From NCBI RefSeq assembly GCF_010692325.1, contig NZ_JAAHHW010000012.1, positions 1 to 63,035 of the forward strand: a stretch of DNA of 63,035 nucleotides, in the 5' to 3' direction. Position numbers and translations under genes: made by a program. The notes under the pieces were generated by a model that ran no database searches, was not told the origin of the DNA, and was given only the letters and a program-made list of their open reading frames with translations. The DNA is from Moorena sp. SIO3I8. Lineage in GTDB: Bacteria; Cyanobacteriota; Cyanobacteriia; Cyanobacteriales; Coleofasciculaceae. Each line of letters begins with the position of its first letter. Within the stretch, counting starts at the first letter, position 1. Below are positions 1-8,016 of this stretch, one piece after another.

Positions 1-80
1 TCCACGTGTGCGCAGGCCCCAGAGAAATAGGGAAGTGAAGAACGGGTAAATATGTGGGAACAGGTAGTATAGAGCTAAGA

Positions 81-311
81 GAAGGGTGAAGGGTGAAGGT
101 TGAAGGTTGAAGGGAACAGGGAGTAGGGAGTAGGGAGTAGGGAGTAGGGAATAGCGATGCAGCGCGGTCTTGGGGATTTCCCCCATGAGCGACTGCATCA
201 AGACGGGAGTAGGGCTAGTTTGAAGTAAGCTGCTGTGCCTTTAAATTGCCTATTTTCCAATTAGTAAACAATCTAAAAATCCTGCTCCCTGCTCCCTGCT
301 CCCTGTTCCCT
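81..311. repeat. Heptanucleotide STRR tracts upstream of the EEP gene
   Basis: Several tandem 7-nt repeats lie here: GAAGGGT/GAAGGTT (about 81-114), GGGAGTA (about 115-153) and the complementary-type CCTGCTC/CCCTGTT tract (281-311). Between them, 154-199, is a dispersed repeat beginning GCGATGCAGCGCGG and ending GACTGCATC that recurs inverted at 53343-53409. Short tandem heptanucleotide repeats (STRR) are known from filamentous cyanobacteria. No gene is visible in 1-361. Confidence 0.8.
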
Positions 312-361
312 ATAATCCACAACTTTCGTAACTCACCCTATTTAAAACTGCTATCTACTTT

Positions 362-1597
362 ATGACTAACTCGACTTCTAATCCATTAGTTAAGGTATTA
401 AACAACTGGATTTTATCGTTATTCATTATCTTAACTAGTCTTGTCACATTACTCTCCGTAACTAGCTATTTTTTTAGAGATAACATCTACTTAGAATTCA
501 CCACTAATTTTAAACATCAATATCTGGTATTAGGGGCATTACCATTAATTTATTTTGCTCTAAATCGCCGCAAACGTTGGTTGATAGTCACGTTATTTTG
601 CTTATTGATTAACTTGACAGAAATCATTCCTTGGTATATACCTAAACTAAGCTTTGGCGCTTCTGGTGAACCCATGCGTCTGTTTCTGTTCAATGTCTCG
701 TTTTCCAATACCCAGTATGCTGATGCTATTGCCTTGGTTAAAGAAGAAAAGCCGACCATTGCCGCTTTTTTAGAAGCAAAAGACCCTTGGCCTAAACAAT
801 TAGAAGCTTTAAGAGAGGTTTTACCCTATACTATCAGTATTCCAGAACTTCAGATGGAAGTATACAGTCGTTTACCATTACAAGAATCAGAAATTCTGGA
901 ATACGGAAAATATCGTGGTCTGGTCAAATTAGATTTAAAGATTGCTGGTGCAGACGCTTCAGTCATTGTTACTCACTCCTATCCACAATTTTATTTTGGG
1001 AAGCCAGGGGATTTTGGCGTTGCTGATTATGGGTATGATTTTGCCCCCCTAGCCCCCCAGCGAGCAATCCCTCGCTGGGGGGAACAAAACTATCAAAGTC
1101 CCCCAAAGTTGGGGGATTTAGGGGGCTTGACCAAAACCAAACAATCGCGCATTCATACTTCAATTCAGCAACGCCAGCAAGAGGATTTGGAAAAGCAACG
1201 TTGGCAGTGGCGCAATCAAGATTTAGAAAAAGAGATTGGGGATTATATCAGACAAATTCAAAAACCAGTGGTGCTAATTGGTGATTTAAACGTTACAATG
1301 TGGTCACCCTACTATAAAAGTCTAATCGAAAGTTCCGGATTGCATGACGCTCGTGCTGGCTTTGGCATTCTACCAACCCTATCACAATTTTCACCAGCCA
1401 ATCCTTGGTTAGCTATTCCTGTAGACCACTGTTTAGTTAGTCGAGATGTTAAGGTTATCAAGATGAGAACTGGTCCTGATCTTGGTTCGGATCATCTTCC
1501 GGTAATTACTGATATAGCGCTACGCGCAAGTCAGAAGTCAGAAGTCAGAAGTCAGAAGTCAGAAGTTAGAAGTCAGAAGTCAGAAGTTAGAAGTTAG
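362..1597 (+). CDS. Endonuclease/exonuclease/phosphatase family membrane protein with repeat-derived insert and tail
   Basis: 411 aa. Three hydrophobic N-terminal segments (about residues 14-36, 50-65, 70-87) precede an EEP-fold phosphohydrolase domain. Seen active-site elements are FNVSFSN, the Glu of AFLEAKDPW, GDLNVTMWS and the terminal GSDHLPV (Asp-His pair). Members of this family cleave phosphodiester or phosphoester bonds; the substrate here is not predictable. The domain probably faces the periplasm because it follows the membrane segments (inference). Two parts look foreign. Nucleotides 1043-1126, an 84-nt hairpin element, read through in frame as a Pro/Gly-rich segment (about residues 228-255). 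The last 20 or so residues (SQKSEVR repeats) come from an AGTCAGA heptamer tract that also supplies the stop. ATG 362 is the first start; no clear ribosome site precedes it. Confidence 0.8.
   Translation: MTNSTSNPLVKVLNNWILSLFIILTSLVTLLSVTSYFFRDNIYLEFTTNFKHQYLVLGALPLIYFALNRRKRWLIVTLFCLLINLTEIIPWYIPKLSFGASGEPMRLFLFNVSFSNTQYADAIALVKEEKPTIAAFLEAKDPWPKQLEALREVLPYTISIPELQMEVYSRLPLQESEILEYGKYRGLVKLDLKIAGADASVIVTHSYPQFYFGKPGDFGVADYGYDFAPLAPQRAIPRWGEQNYQSPPKLGDLGGLTKTKQSRIHTSIQQRQQEDLEKQRWQWRNQDLEKEIGDYIRQIQKPVVLIGDLNVTMWSPYYKSLIESSGLHDARAGFGILPTLSQFSPANPWLAIPVDHCLVSRDVKVIKMRTGPDLGSDHLPVITDIALRASQKSEVRSQKSEVRSQKSEVRS
1043..1126. repeat. 84-nt double-hairpin repeat element inserted in frame in the EEP gene
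   Basis: The segment is bounded by GCCCCCCTA and TTAGGGGGC and contains two nested hairpins (CCCCCCAGCGAG/CTCGCTGGGGGG and TCCCCCAA/TTGGGGGA). Its length is 28 codons and it has no stop in the host frame. It resembles the small dispersed palindromic elements common in filamentous cyanobacteria. The host domain continues on both sides. Confidence 0.7.
1529..1597. repeat. AGTCAGA heptamer tract forming the 3' end of the EEP gene
   Basis: About nine to ten copies of AGTCAGA/AGTTAGA follow the conserved domain end and encode a SQKSEVR-type tail until TAG at 1595-1597. A related tract of AGCTGACCGCTGAC units follows at about 1657-1688. The same heptamer recurs at 58576-58611. Confidence 0.75.
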
Positions 1598-1697
1598 ATT
1601 TTGAATCAAAAACGTAACCATTTGTTGAATCTGACCTCGAAGCCTGTTCCACAAAGCTGACAGCTGACCGCTGACAGCTGACCGCTGAATTTACTAA

Positions 1698-3062
1698 TTA
1701 GTGATTTGTATCAAGATTCTGAGTAGACCCCAATTCTAAGCGCCGTTCCCACTCCGTATCAATTTGGTCTTTCCTTTCTAGATCCTGATCCAATAAATCC
1801 TTCTCACTGCTATAAACCAAATTGTCTTCCCGAATCACATTTTGAGCGGCAAACTGTTCCGCATAGGCAATCTTGTTCTGTAAAGCCTGATCAGCCTGAT
1901 TAAGTGCGATCGCATTTTTCTGCCGTTCTCGATTCTGAGCTTCAATCTGTTTCTTTTTCCGCTGAACCCAGAAGTATCGAAGCAACGGTATAGCCAAGAA
2001 TCCTACGCCATAAGCCAATAACAGAGGGTAAATTAGCTGCACAAAGACTACAAACCCTCCTAGCTGTGCAGCAATCTCACCCCCCTGCAACAGGGAACCC
2101 AGGACTAAGGCTAAAACGAAGTTTACACTCCCTAACCCAATCGCCAGCATAATCTGGTTACTGCTTGCCAGAGAAAACTGCCACAACTTGGCACGAAGAT
2201 AAGCTGGCACAGATTGTTGATTCTGTTTGGCAGCAGTTGTCTGCAACTTAGGGAAGTGATAGACAATATCCCCTGAGGGGCTAACCTCTGGGCGTCCATC
2301 GAATCGGATTAGCACTGGTAACATATAGTCTTCTGACTCTCGCTGGTAGCTTTCTCCTAGCTCATCAAGATAGGGAGCAATCTGTTCCGCTGCCACAGCC
2401 CCCCCGGAATTGCGAATTACAGTACCAATGGTTTGCCAGCGACGTTCTTCTAAATTACTATTGGGATTGCCATCACCAAACAGAAAGGAGAAAACAGCCT
2501 CTAAAAAATTCATTTGCGTTTCTTCCTCCTTAGAACGGGAATTTCGCCGTCTCGAGCGAGCATTACTGTGGGAGTATGATGGGTTGAACCACCAAAACAG
2601 ATCCGGTCCAATCCATAAACGGGGCAAAAACAGGATTCCGCCGCCACCACCAGAACGACTTCCTCCTCCGCCTCCTCCGTCCGAATCATTGTCACTGCCA
2701 GCTTTGAGGCTCAGAACAATAAATGCGATCGCAACAATCATCAACACAATGGAAAGCAGAAGGAAAATCCCGAAGGAAATCCGAATCAGGTAGAATAAAA
2801 CAGCCCAAACCTTTTCCCACCATGCTTGCAACTGTAGCTTTAAGGACTTGTTGCGGAGAATAGCGCGAAAGTTTTTGGGAAACAGATAAGCAATATCCCC
2901 TGACTCGGCCACTTGTAAATGTCCACCTACTTCCGAGGCCAGGACAAGTAAACCTTGCTCGGCTTGATGGATGTTTAAACCCACTTGGGCAGCAACATCC
3001 CCAACAGTGACGCGGTAGTCTAGCTGCTCAACAGCTTTCATGATGGTGGGATTGGGAGCCAT
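1698..3062 (-). CDS. Cyanobacterial membrane protein with two winged-helix-like modules
   Basis: 454 aa. An N-terminal module (about residues 1-68) and a second one (about 205-275) share the same plan: a helical winged-helix-like region, then a GDI-x-Y-x-FP motif (GDIAYLFP; GDIVYHFP). The first is followed by a membrane segment (about 85-120) and a Gly/Ser-rich linker; the second by two or three membrane segments (about 300-365) and a charged C-terminal coiled tail. This internal duplication suggests a membrane-anchored sensor or DNA-/protein-binding factor, but I cannot assign a function. It is divergent from ndhN with about 370 nt between. The 3' end abuts a heptamer repeat tract. Confidence 0.7.
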   Translation of the reverse strand: MAPNPTIMKAVEQLDYRVTVGDVAAQVGLNIHQAEQGLLVLASEVGGHLQVAESGDIAYLFPKNFRAILRNKSLKLQLQAWWEKVWAVLFYLIRISFGIFLLLSIVLMIVAIAFIVLSLKAGSDNDSDGGGGGGSRSGGGGGILFLPRLWIGPDLFWWFNPSYSHSNARSRRRNSRSKEEETQMNFLEAVFSFLFGDGNPNSNLEERRWQTIGTVIRNSGGAVAAEQIAPYLDELGESYQRESEDYMLPVLIRFDGRPEVSPSGDIVYHFPKLQTTAAKQNQQSVPAYLRAKLWQFSLASSNQIMLAIGLGSVNFVLALVLGSLLQGGEIAAQLGGFVVFVQLIYPLLLAYGVGFLAIPLLRYFWVQRKKKQIEAQNRERQKNAIALNQADQALQNKIAYAEQFAAQNVIREDNLVYSSEKDLLDQDLERKDQIDTEWERRLELGSTQNLDTNH

Positions 3063-3435
3063 AATTATGTTTTATAATACTTAGTTGCGCTCAAAGATAA
3101 TAGCTTTATCAAACAGAAAGGTCGGATATGTCGGACATCACAGGACCGGAAAACATACTATGTATCCATGGGATACGATGAATGCCATGTGCTAGATCTA
3201 TGTAAATTTGCCTCCTATCTCAAGTATAATTTTTTTCAGTTTGGCCATTCTGATCAGGTTTTTTTATACTGAAATCCTTATTGATTGTTGATAACCGGTC
3301 ATATTTGTGCTGCTGTTGTGCCAAGCCGCGATATCGTGCTCTGTTTCCAGCACCTTCGAGGGAAGTTGCCAACAGTCCTTTATAATAGGAGGCTGACAGG
3401 AGTTCACAAAACTTAAACCAGAAGCAGAGGTAGCA

Positions 3436-3930
3436 ATGGCACTGATCACCACCGGCAAGTCATTCATCCGGGCACTAGAAAAGTCTGGTGCATTGGCAGT
3501 TTATGCACCATTAGAAGGTGGGTTTGAAGGTCGTTATCAGCGGCGTTTGCGAGCTGCTGGCTATACCACCGTTTCCATTACTGCCAAAGGACTAGGAGAT
3601 CCAGCCGCTTATCTAACTGGAATTCACGGTGTTCGCCCTCCTCATCTGGGCAAGAAAAATATGGGTAAATCATCTGCAGTCGGTGATGTTTACTACCTGC
3701 CACCCTTGGTCACCTACCAACTGTCAGCCCTATCTCCCAAATCTAAAGGGTTGGTGCTGTGGATTATTGAAGGAATTATTCTATCTAGTCAAGAAGTTGA
3801 CTATCTAACCACATTGCCCCAGCAAGAACCACGAGTAAAAGTAATCCTAGAGATGGGAGGAGATCGTGCTTTCCGTTGGCAACCCCTCAAAGAGACTTTG
3901 CCGGGACTCGTTTCTGTAGCCAATTTATAG
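3436..3930 (+). CDS. ndhN: NAD(P)H-quinone oxidoreductase subunit N
   Basis: 164 aa, close to the usual size of NdhN. The sequence starts MALITTGKSFIRALEKSGAL and contains GGFEGRYQRRLRAAGY, GVRPPHLGKKN and the conserved GDVYYLPP region. NdhN is an oxygenic-phototroph-specific subunit of the NDH-1 complex on the cytoplasmic side of the thylakoid membrane, needed for respiratory and cyclic electron flow and for CO2-uptake NDH-1 forms. It stands alone here, as is usual in cyanobacteria. ATG 3436 is preceded by AGAGG at suitable spacing. Confidence 0.95.
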   Translation: MALITTGKSFIRALEKSGALAVYAPLEGGFEGRYQRRLRAAGYTTVSITAKGLGDPAAYLTGIHGVRPPHLGKKNMGKSSAVGDVYYLPPLVTYQLSALSPKSKGLVLWIIEGIILSSQEVDYLTTLPQQEPRVKVILEMGGDRAFRWQPLKETLPGLVSVANL

Positions 3931-3957
3931 TCTCGGTATAGCTCTGTAAGCATTCAG

Positions 3958-4101
3958 CGGTCAGCGGTCAGCGGTCAGCTTATTTTATTCAAAAGCGTGG
4001 CACAGGCTTCTAGCCTGTGACCTAAGGCATAAGCTAAATACTGATAGCTGATAGCTGATAGCTGATAGCTGATAGCTGATAGCTGATAGCTGATAGCTGA
4101 T
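3958..4101. repeat. STRR tracts after ndhN
   Basis: Three copies of AGCGGTC (3958-3980) are followed by about nine copies of the heptamer GATAGCT (4041-4101). The second tract can fold on itself weakly because GATAGCTGATAGC is partly self-complementary. No gene lies between ndhN and the VWA gene. Confidence 0.8.
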
Positions 4102-4187
4102 ATTTATCGATACCCAACCCTGTTACTAGTCAAAAATGATAAGTTTGATACCCTAGAGGTGTAGGATGATAGTGGGTAAGACTAGCA

Positions 4188-4793
4188 ATGCTCGAACAAC
4201 GTGACTACACCTTAATCATCGATAAAAGTGGCAGCATGTCGATTAGGGATCAACTTGCTGGCAAAAGCCGTTGGCAAATCATGCAGGAGTCTACCCTTGC
4301 CTTAGCCAATAAATGTGAAGAATTGGATCCAGATGGCATCACGGTTTATGTATTTGCTGGTCGCTTTAAACGCTACGACAATGTAACCGCAGATAAAGTG
4401 CTACAGATATTCCAGGAAAATGAACCATCGGGACGCACGGATTTAGCTGGTGTTTTACTCGATGCCACCAACGACTATTTTAAACGTAAGGCTAGTGGCC
4501 AAACCAAAGAAAATGGAGAAACCATCTTAGTCGTCACTGATGGGGAGCCTGATGAACGCAAAGCTGTGATGAAGGTGATCATAGAAGCATCACGGCGTAT
4601 TGATGTCGATGAAGAACTAGGAATTTCCTTCATCCAAATCGGGAATGATCTCCAGGCAACTAAATTCTTAAAAATATTAGATGATGAGCTGCAAAATGCT
4701 GGGGCTAAGTTTGACATCGTAGATACGGTAACTATTGATCAGATGGAGGATATGACTCTCACTGAAGTTTTGATCAATGCTATTATTGACTAA
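4188..4793 (+). CDS. von Willebrand factor type A (VWA) domain protein, copy 1
   Basis: 201 aa consisting of a single VWA domain. The metal-ion-dependent adhesion site is complete: DKSGSM (residues 12-17), the Thr of GRTDLAG and the Asp of VTDGEPD. There is no signal peptide or membrane segment, so it should be cytoplasmic. Stand-alone bacterial VWA proteins usually act as scaffold partners of AAA or stress systems, but no such partner is adjacent. It is a close paralog of the VWA protein at 5699-6319 (about 70-75% identical by eye), and the 150-aa gene lies between them on the same strand. ATG 4188 has no strong Shine-Dalgarno. Confidence 0.85.
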   Translation: MLEQRDYTLIIDKSGSMSIRDQLAGKSRWQIMQESTLALANKCEELDPDGITVYVFAGRFKRYDNVTADKVLQIFQENEPSGRTDLAGVLLDATNDYFKRKASGQTKENGETILVVTDGEPDERKAVMKVIIEASRRIDVDEELGISFIQIGNDLQATKFLKILDDELQNAGAKFDIVDTVTIDQMEDMTLTEVLINAIID

Positions 4794-4912
4794 AGCATAG
4801 GAGAAGTTAGTGGGATTTATCCCGTCAGGGTTCGAGGCTTGTGACAGTGCTGTAAGTTAACTGTTTAAAAAACATCCCTCAACAGTTAACAATTTAAGAG
4901 GAGACCAAAGTC

Positions 4913-5365
4913 ATGGAATCAATGGATGACTTGTTAGCTCAACTCAAAGCTGAATATGAACAAAAAGATGCTGGTGTTCAACCGCAAGAAAAACCTCTGT
5001 TTCAGGAAAAACTAGTTGATTTGCCACTAACTGATCCAGCAACTAGTGCATCACCATCCAAAATACCTGATTGGGTATCTACTGCTCAGGATCGGGAGCT
5101 GGCTGAGATGAGAACAGAGTTTGATAAAAAAGACCAAGAAGAGGTTCTCAAACAACAGCAGGAACTCGAAGCTGAACAAAAACGAGTTCAGCAGCAAAAG
5201 CAAAGAGAACGAGAAGCCCTTAATCAGCAAGCCACTGAGTGGCTAAAAGGCTTAACTCCAAACTCAGCAGAAGGGTTGTGGTTTGAAGAATTTTCTGACT
5301 CCTATCCCTCCAAACTAGAGGCAGCAATTGATTATTTGCAAGCCTTGAAAGAAACTCGGTCTTGA
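4913..5365 (+). CDS. Slr1339-like salt-stress family protein (tentative)
   Basis: 150 aa, charged and largely helical. The N-terminal MDDLLAQLKAEYEQKD motif, a disordered Pro/Ser stretch (about residues 25-60), a long Gln/Glu-rich coiled coil (about 65-110) and a conserved C-terminal segment around WLKGLTP-GLWFEEFS are visible. The pattern fits the cyanobacterial Slr1339 family of proteins described as salt-stress related, recalled from memory. ATG 4913 is preceded by AGAGGAG. It sits between two VWA paralogs, so a shared complex is possible but unproven. Confidence 0.6.
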   Translation: MESMDDLLAQLKAEYEQKDAGVQPQEKPLFQEKLVDLPLTDPATSASPSKIPDWVSTAQDRELAEMRTEFDKKDQEEVLKQQQELEAEQKRVQQQKQREREALNQQATEWLKGLTPNSAEGLWFEEFSDSYPSKLEAAIDYLQALKETRS

Positions 5366-5495
5366 TTGCCAGACTCGTTAAGTATCATCTGATGGTGAGC
5401 AGGTAACACAGCTCCTAAGCAAACTGTCAATATTTTACGATTAATCTCTAAGATTATTATTTTAATTTATAATAGTAAATAGAGACAACAGTCAA

Positions 5496-5657
5496 TCAAA
5501 TAAATCCACCATTACCTACCCTGATAAGCAAGTCTAAGGTGCTGCCGTTGAAAGATGCTTTTAATAATGGTTTCATAATGTTGGCATAATCAACTTCTGC
5601 TAAGGGTCCTAAGGCTAAAACATCCAGATGAGCTGTGGGAGTATTAGCTAAGCTAGA
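5496..5657 (-). pseudogene. Possible gene remnant between the VWA genes
   Basis: Reading the minus strand gives about 53 sense codons ending at TGA 5496-5498 with protein-like composition (AHLDVLALGPLAEVDYAN, then MKPLLKASFNG). The frame is closed upstream by TAA at 5658-5660, and the only ATG is internal. It may be the 3' scrap of a lost gene. I cannot name the family. The rest of the 333-nt gap 5366-5698 shows only AT-rich sequence and the VWA2 ribosome site. Confidence 0.3.
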
Positions 5658-5681
5658 TTAAGAAATCGTGGCAGTAAAGGT

Positions 5682-5689
5682 AAGGAGGA
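5682..5689 (+). promoter_or_regulatory. Strong ribosome-binding site deciding the GTG start of VWA copy 2
   Basis: AAGGAGGA ends 9 nt before GTG 5699. A second in-frame GTG at 5714, preceded by GGGAGG at 5701-5706, would give an N-terminus aligned with the first VWA copy. Both starts are therefore plausible. Confidence 0.6.
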
Positions 5690-5698
5690 AATTTTTTC

Positions 5699-6319
5699 GT
5701 GGGAGGTTCACTCGTGGAAGACCGTGACTATACGTTAATCATCGACAAAAGCGGCAGTATGTCTAGCCCAGACTCCCAAGATAGGAGCAAAAGTCGATGG
5801 CAGATTGCCCAAGAGTCTACCTTAGCAGTGGCCAGAAAATGTGAACAGCTCGATCCAGATGGGATTACGGTTTACCTGTTTTCTAGTCGCTTTAGACGGT
5901 ACGATAACGTTACCTCAGATAAAGTAGAACAAATTTTCCAAGAAAATGATCCCATGGGTCGCACCGATCTCGCTGGTGTGCTAAAGGATGCCACCGATGA
6001 CTACTTTAAGCGCAAAGCGGCTGGGCAAACCAAACCCAATGGGGAAACATTCTTGGTGATAACCGATGGTGAGCCCGATGACCGCAAAGCCGTAATGCGA
6101 GTGATCATTGAAGCATCTCGGCACATAGACCGGGATGAAGAACTAGGCATTTCACTGATCCAAGTGGGTAATGATGCCATGGCAACTCGGTTTCTCAAAG
6201 CACTTGATGATGACCTTGAAGGAGCTGGGGCTCAATTTGACATCGTGGACACAGTCACTCTGGAAGACATGGAGAATATGACCTTAGCCGAGGTCCTGCT
6301 TAACGCGATTATTGATTAA
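5699..6319 (+). CDS. von Willebrand factor type A (VWA) domain protein, copy 2
   Basis: 206 aa, single VWA domain with intact metal site (DKSGSM, GRTDLAG, ITDGEPDD). It is a paralog of the protein at 4188-4793; the two differ by a short insert after DKSGSM (here SSPDSQDRSKS). It is probably cytoplasmic, since no signal or membrane segment is seen. The duplicated genes bracket the Slr1339-like gene. A clear hairpin terminator follows at 6354. Function is unknown beyond metal-dependent protein binding expected for the fold. Confidence 0.85.
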   Translation: MGGSLVEDRDYTLIIDKSGSMSSPDSQDRSKSRWQIAQESTLAVARKCEQLDPDGITVYLFSSRFRRYDNVTSDKVEQIFQENDPMGRTDLAGVLKDATDDYFKRKAAGQTKPNGETFLVITDGEPDDRKAVMRVIIEASRHIDRDEELGISLIQVGNDAMATRFLKALDDDLEGAGAQFDIVDTVTLEDMENMTLAEVLLNAIID

Positions 6320-6353
6320 CCGAATAAGCGCCAAGATTCCCAATGCTTAAACT

Positions 6354-6391
6354 CCATCCCACGACTAACTATCACGTGGGATGGGTTTTAA
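6354..6391 (+). terminator. Rho-independent terminator after VWA copy 2
   Basis: A 10-bp perfect stem, CCATCCCACG (6354-6363) with CGTGGGATGG (6375-6384), has an 11-nt loop and is followed by GTTTTAAT. The remaining sequence up to 6644 is AT-rich with no gene seen. Confidence 0.75.
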
Positions 6392-6644
6392 TAAAAAGAG
6401 TTTTGAATTAAAAAGAATTTTGAATTAATTGACACCATTATTTTAGTGAGATCAGCTGTAGAAATTCAACCGCTATATTTGGTGTAAGAATAAAACCAGC
6501 TACCCTAAATCTGCATTTTTGGAAAACAATTGAGGGATTTCCCCCCCCGGAAAGGATTGTAAGCGCCTCAAAAAATGCCTTTTTCATTACTCGAATTGTA
6601 AAATTAGTCTCCCCATTTTCGCGTTAAAGATTTAGCATATAGGA

Positions 6645-7850
6645 GTGAATGAACTTTACTATCCCTTACATTCCTTAAGGGAGGGTGATTGGTTCAAGCT
6701 CATTTGCGGAGCCAGTTTTCAACACCTCCCTGCTGTTAGAAGCCTAACCTTGGCTTACACCCTCGCCGGTGCCGATTGTATTGATGTGGCAGCTGACCCG
6801 GCGGTCATTTCGGCGGCGAAAGATGCCTTACAAGTCGCCAACACCATGGGAAATGAAGCCAAACAGCGAGGGTTTGGATTCTGTGGCAGACCATGGCTGA
6901 TGGTGAGCTTGAATGATGGGGAAGACCCCCATTTCCGAAAAGCCGAATTTGACTCAGATTTGTGTCCAGGGGACTGCCCCCGTCCCTGTGAAAAGATTTG
7001 CCCAGCACAAGCAATTACTTTCCAGAATGGCAGTGAAGCTTACTCTGGTGTGCTCGACCAACGCTGCTATGGCTGTGGTCGTTGTCTGCCAGTTTGCCCC
7101 CATCAGCTGATCACTACTCGCTCATACGTATCAGCTCCTTTTGCGATCGCACCCCTGATTCTAAGCAATGGCGTTGATGCTATAGAAATTCACACCAAAG
7201 TCGGGAATTTACCAGACTTTAAAAGACTATGGAATGCGATCGCACCCTGGTGCGCTCAACTCAAACTCCTAGCCATTAGCTGCCCAGATGGTAAAGATTT
7301 GATTGACTACCTAAAGGAAATCTACCAACTCATCCAGCCTTTACCCTGTCCTCTAATCTGGCAAACCGATGGACGTCCTATGAGTGGGGATATAGGCATG
7401 GGTACAACTCATGCTGCTGTCAAACTCGCTCAGAAAGTCATCGCTGCTGGCTTACCAGGATACGTACAGTTAGCTGGTGGTACCAATAACCACACCGTCA
7501 GCAAACTAAGAGCAGCTAGGCTTTTGAAGCTAGCCCAAGTTGATAGGTTGCCGGTTGAACGTTCTTACAACAACCTTGACCAAAAGGCCACCCTAGGCGA
7601 ACAACCAAATAACCTACCCTACGTTGCCGGTGTGGCTTACGGTAGCTACGCCCGAGTTCTACTCTCACCGATTCTAGAAAAGTTAGAACAAGACTATGAC
7701 CAAAACGTTGATCACCACCAGGGATTCGTTCCTAATCCCTCTTATAGAAACCTTGAAGATGTACCAGATCTGCTCTGGCAGGCTGTGGCAACTGCCCATG
7801 CCCTGGTGGCTCAACTCAAATCAGTCAAAAAAATTCCTCAGAGTATTTAA
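6645..7850 (+). CDS. ldpA: Iron-sulfur circadian input protein LdpA
   Basis: 401 aa. The start MNELYYPLHSLREGDWFKLI and the following GASFQHLPAVRSL region are characteristic of LdpA. Two cysteine clusters typical of 4Fe-4S sites are visible: CPGDCPRPCEKICP (about residues 107-120) and CYGCGRCLPVCP (about 141-152). LdpA is known in Synechococcus as a redox-sensing protein that links light/redox state to the circadian clock and co-purifies with clock proteins. The GTG at 6645 matches the conserved N-terminus although the AGGAG overlaps it, so initiation may be weak. Stand-alone gene upstream of the R3H ATPase. Confidence 0.9.
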   Translation: MNELYYPLHSLREGDWFKLICGASFQHLPAVRSLTLAYTLAGADCIDVAADPAVISAAKDALQVANTMGNEAKQRGFGFCGRPWLMVSLNDGEDPHFRKAEFDSDLCPGDCPRPCEKICPAQAITFQNGSEAYSGVLDQRCYGCGRCLPVCPHQLITTRSYVSAPFAIAPLILSNGVDAIEIHTKVGNLPDFKRLWNAIAPWCAQLKLLAISCPDGKDLIDYLKEIYQLIQPLPCPLIWQTDGRPMSGDIGMGTTHAAVKLAQKVIAAGLPGYVQLAGGTNNHTVSKLRAARLLKLAQVDRLPVERSYNNLDQKATLGEQPNNLPYVAGVAYGSYARVLLSPILEKLEQDYDQNVDHHQGFVPNPSYRNLEDVPDLLWQAVATAHALVAQLKSVKKIPQSI

Positions 7851-8016
7851 TGTTCTTGACTTTAATCGAGGAATACTGTTGGATTAAATTAGCATAAAAA
7901 CCTTCAATTATTAGGGAGTAAAATTAGACATGACCTAAATCCAAAACCTGACTAACAACCGAAAGTTAAACAGGGCAAAAGTTAACAGCAGAAATCGCTT
8001 TATTTGGTCAAAACAA

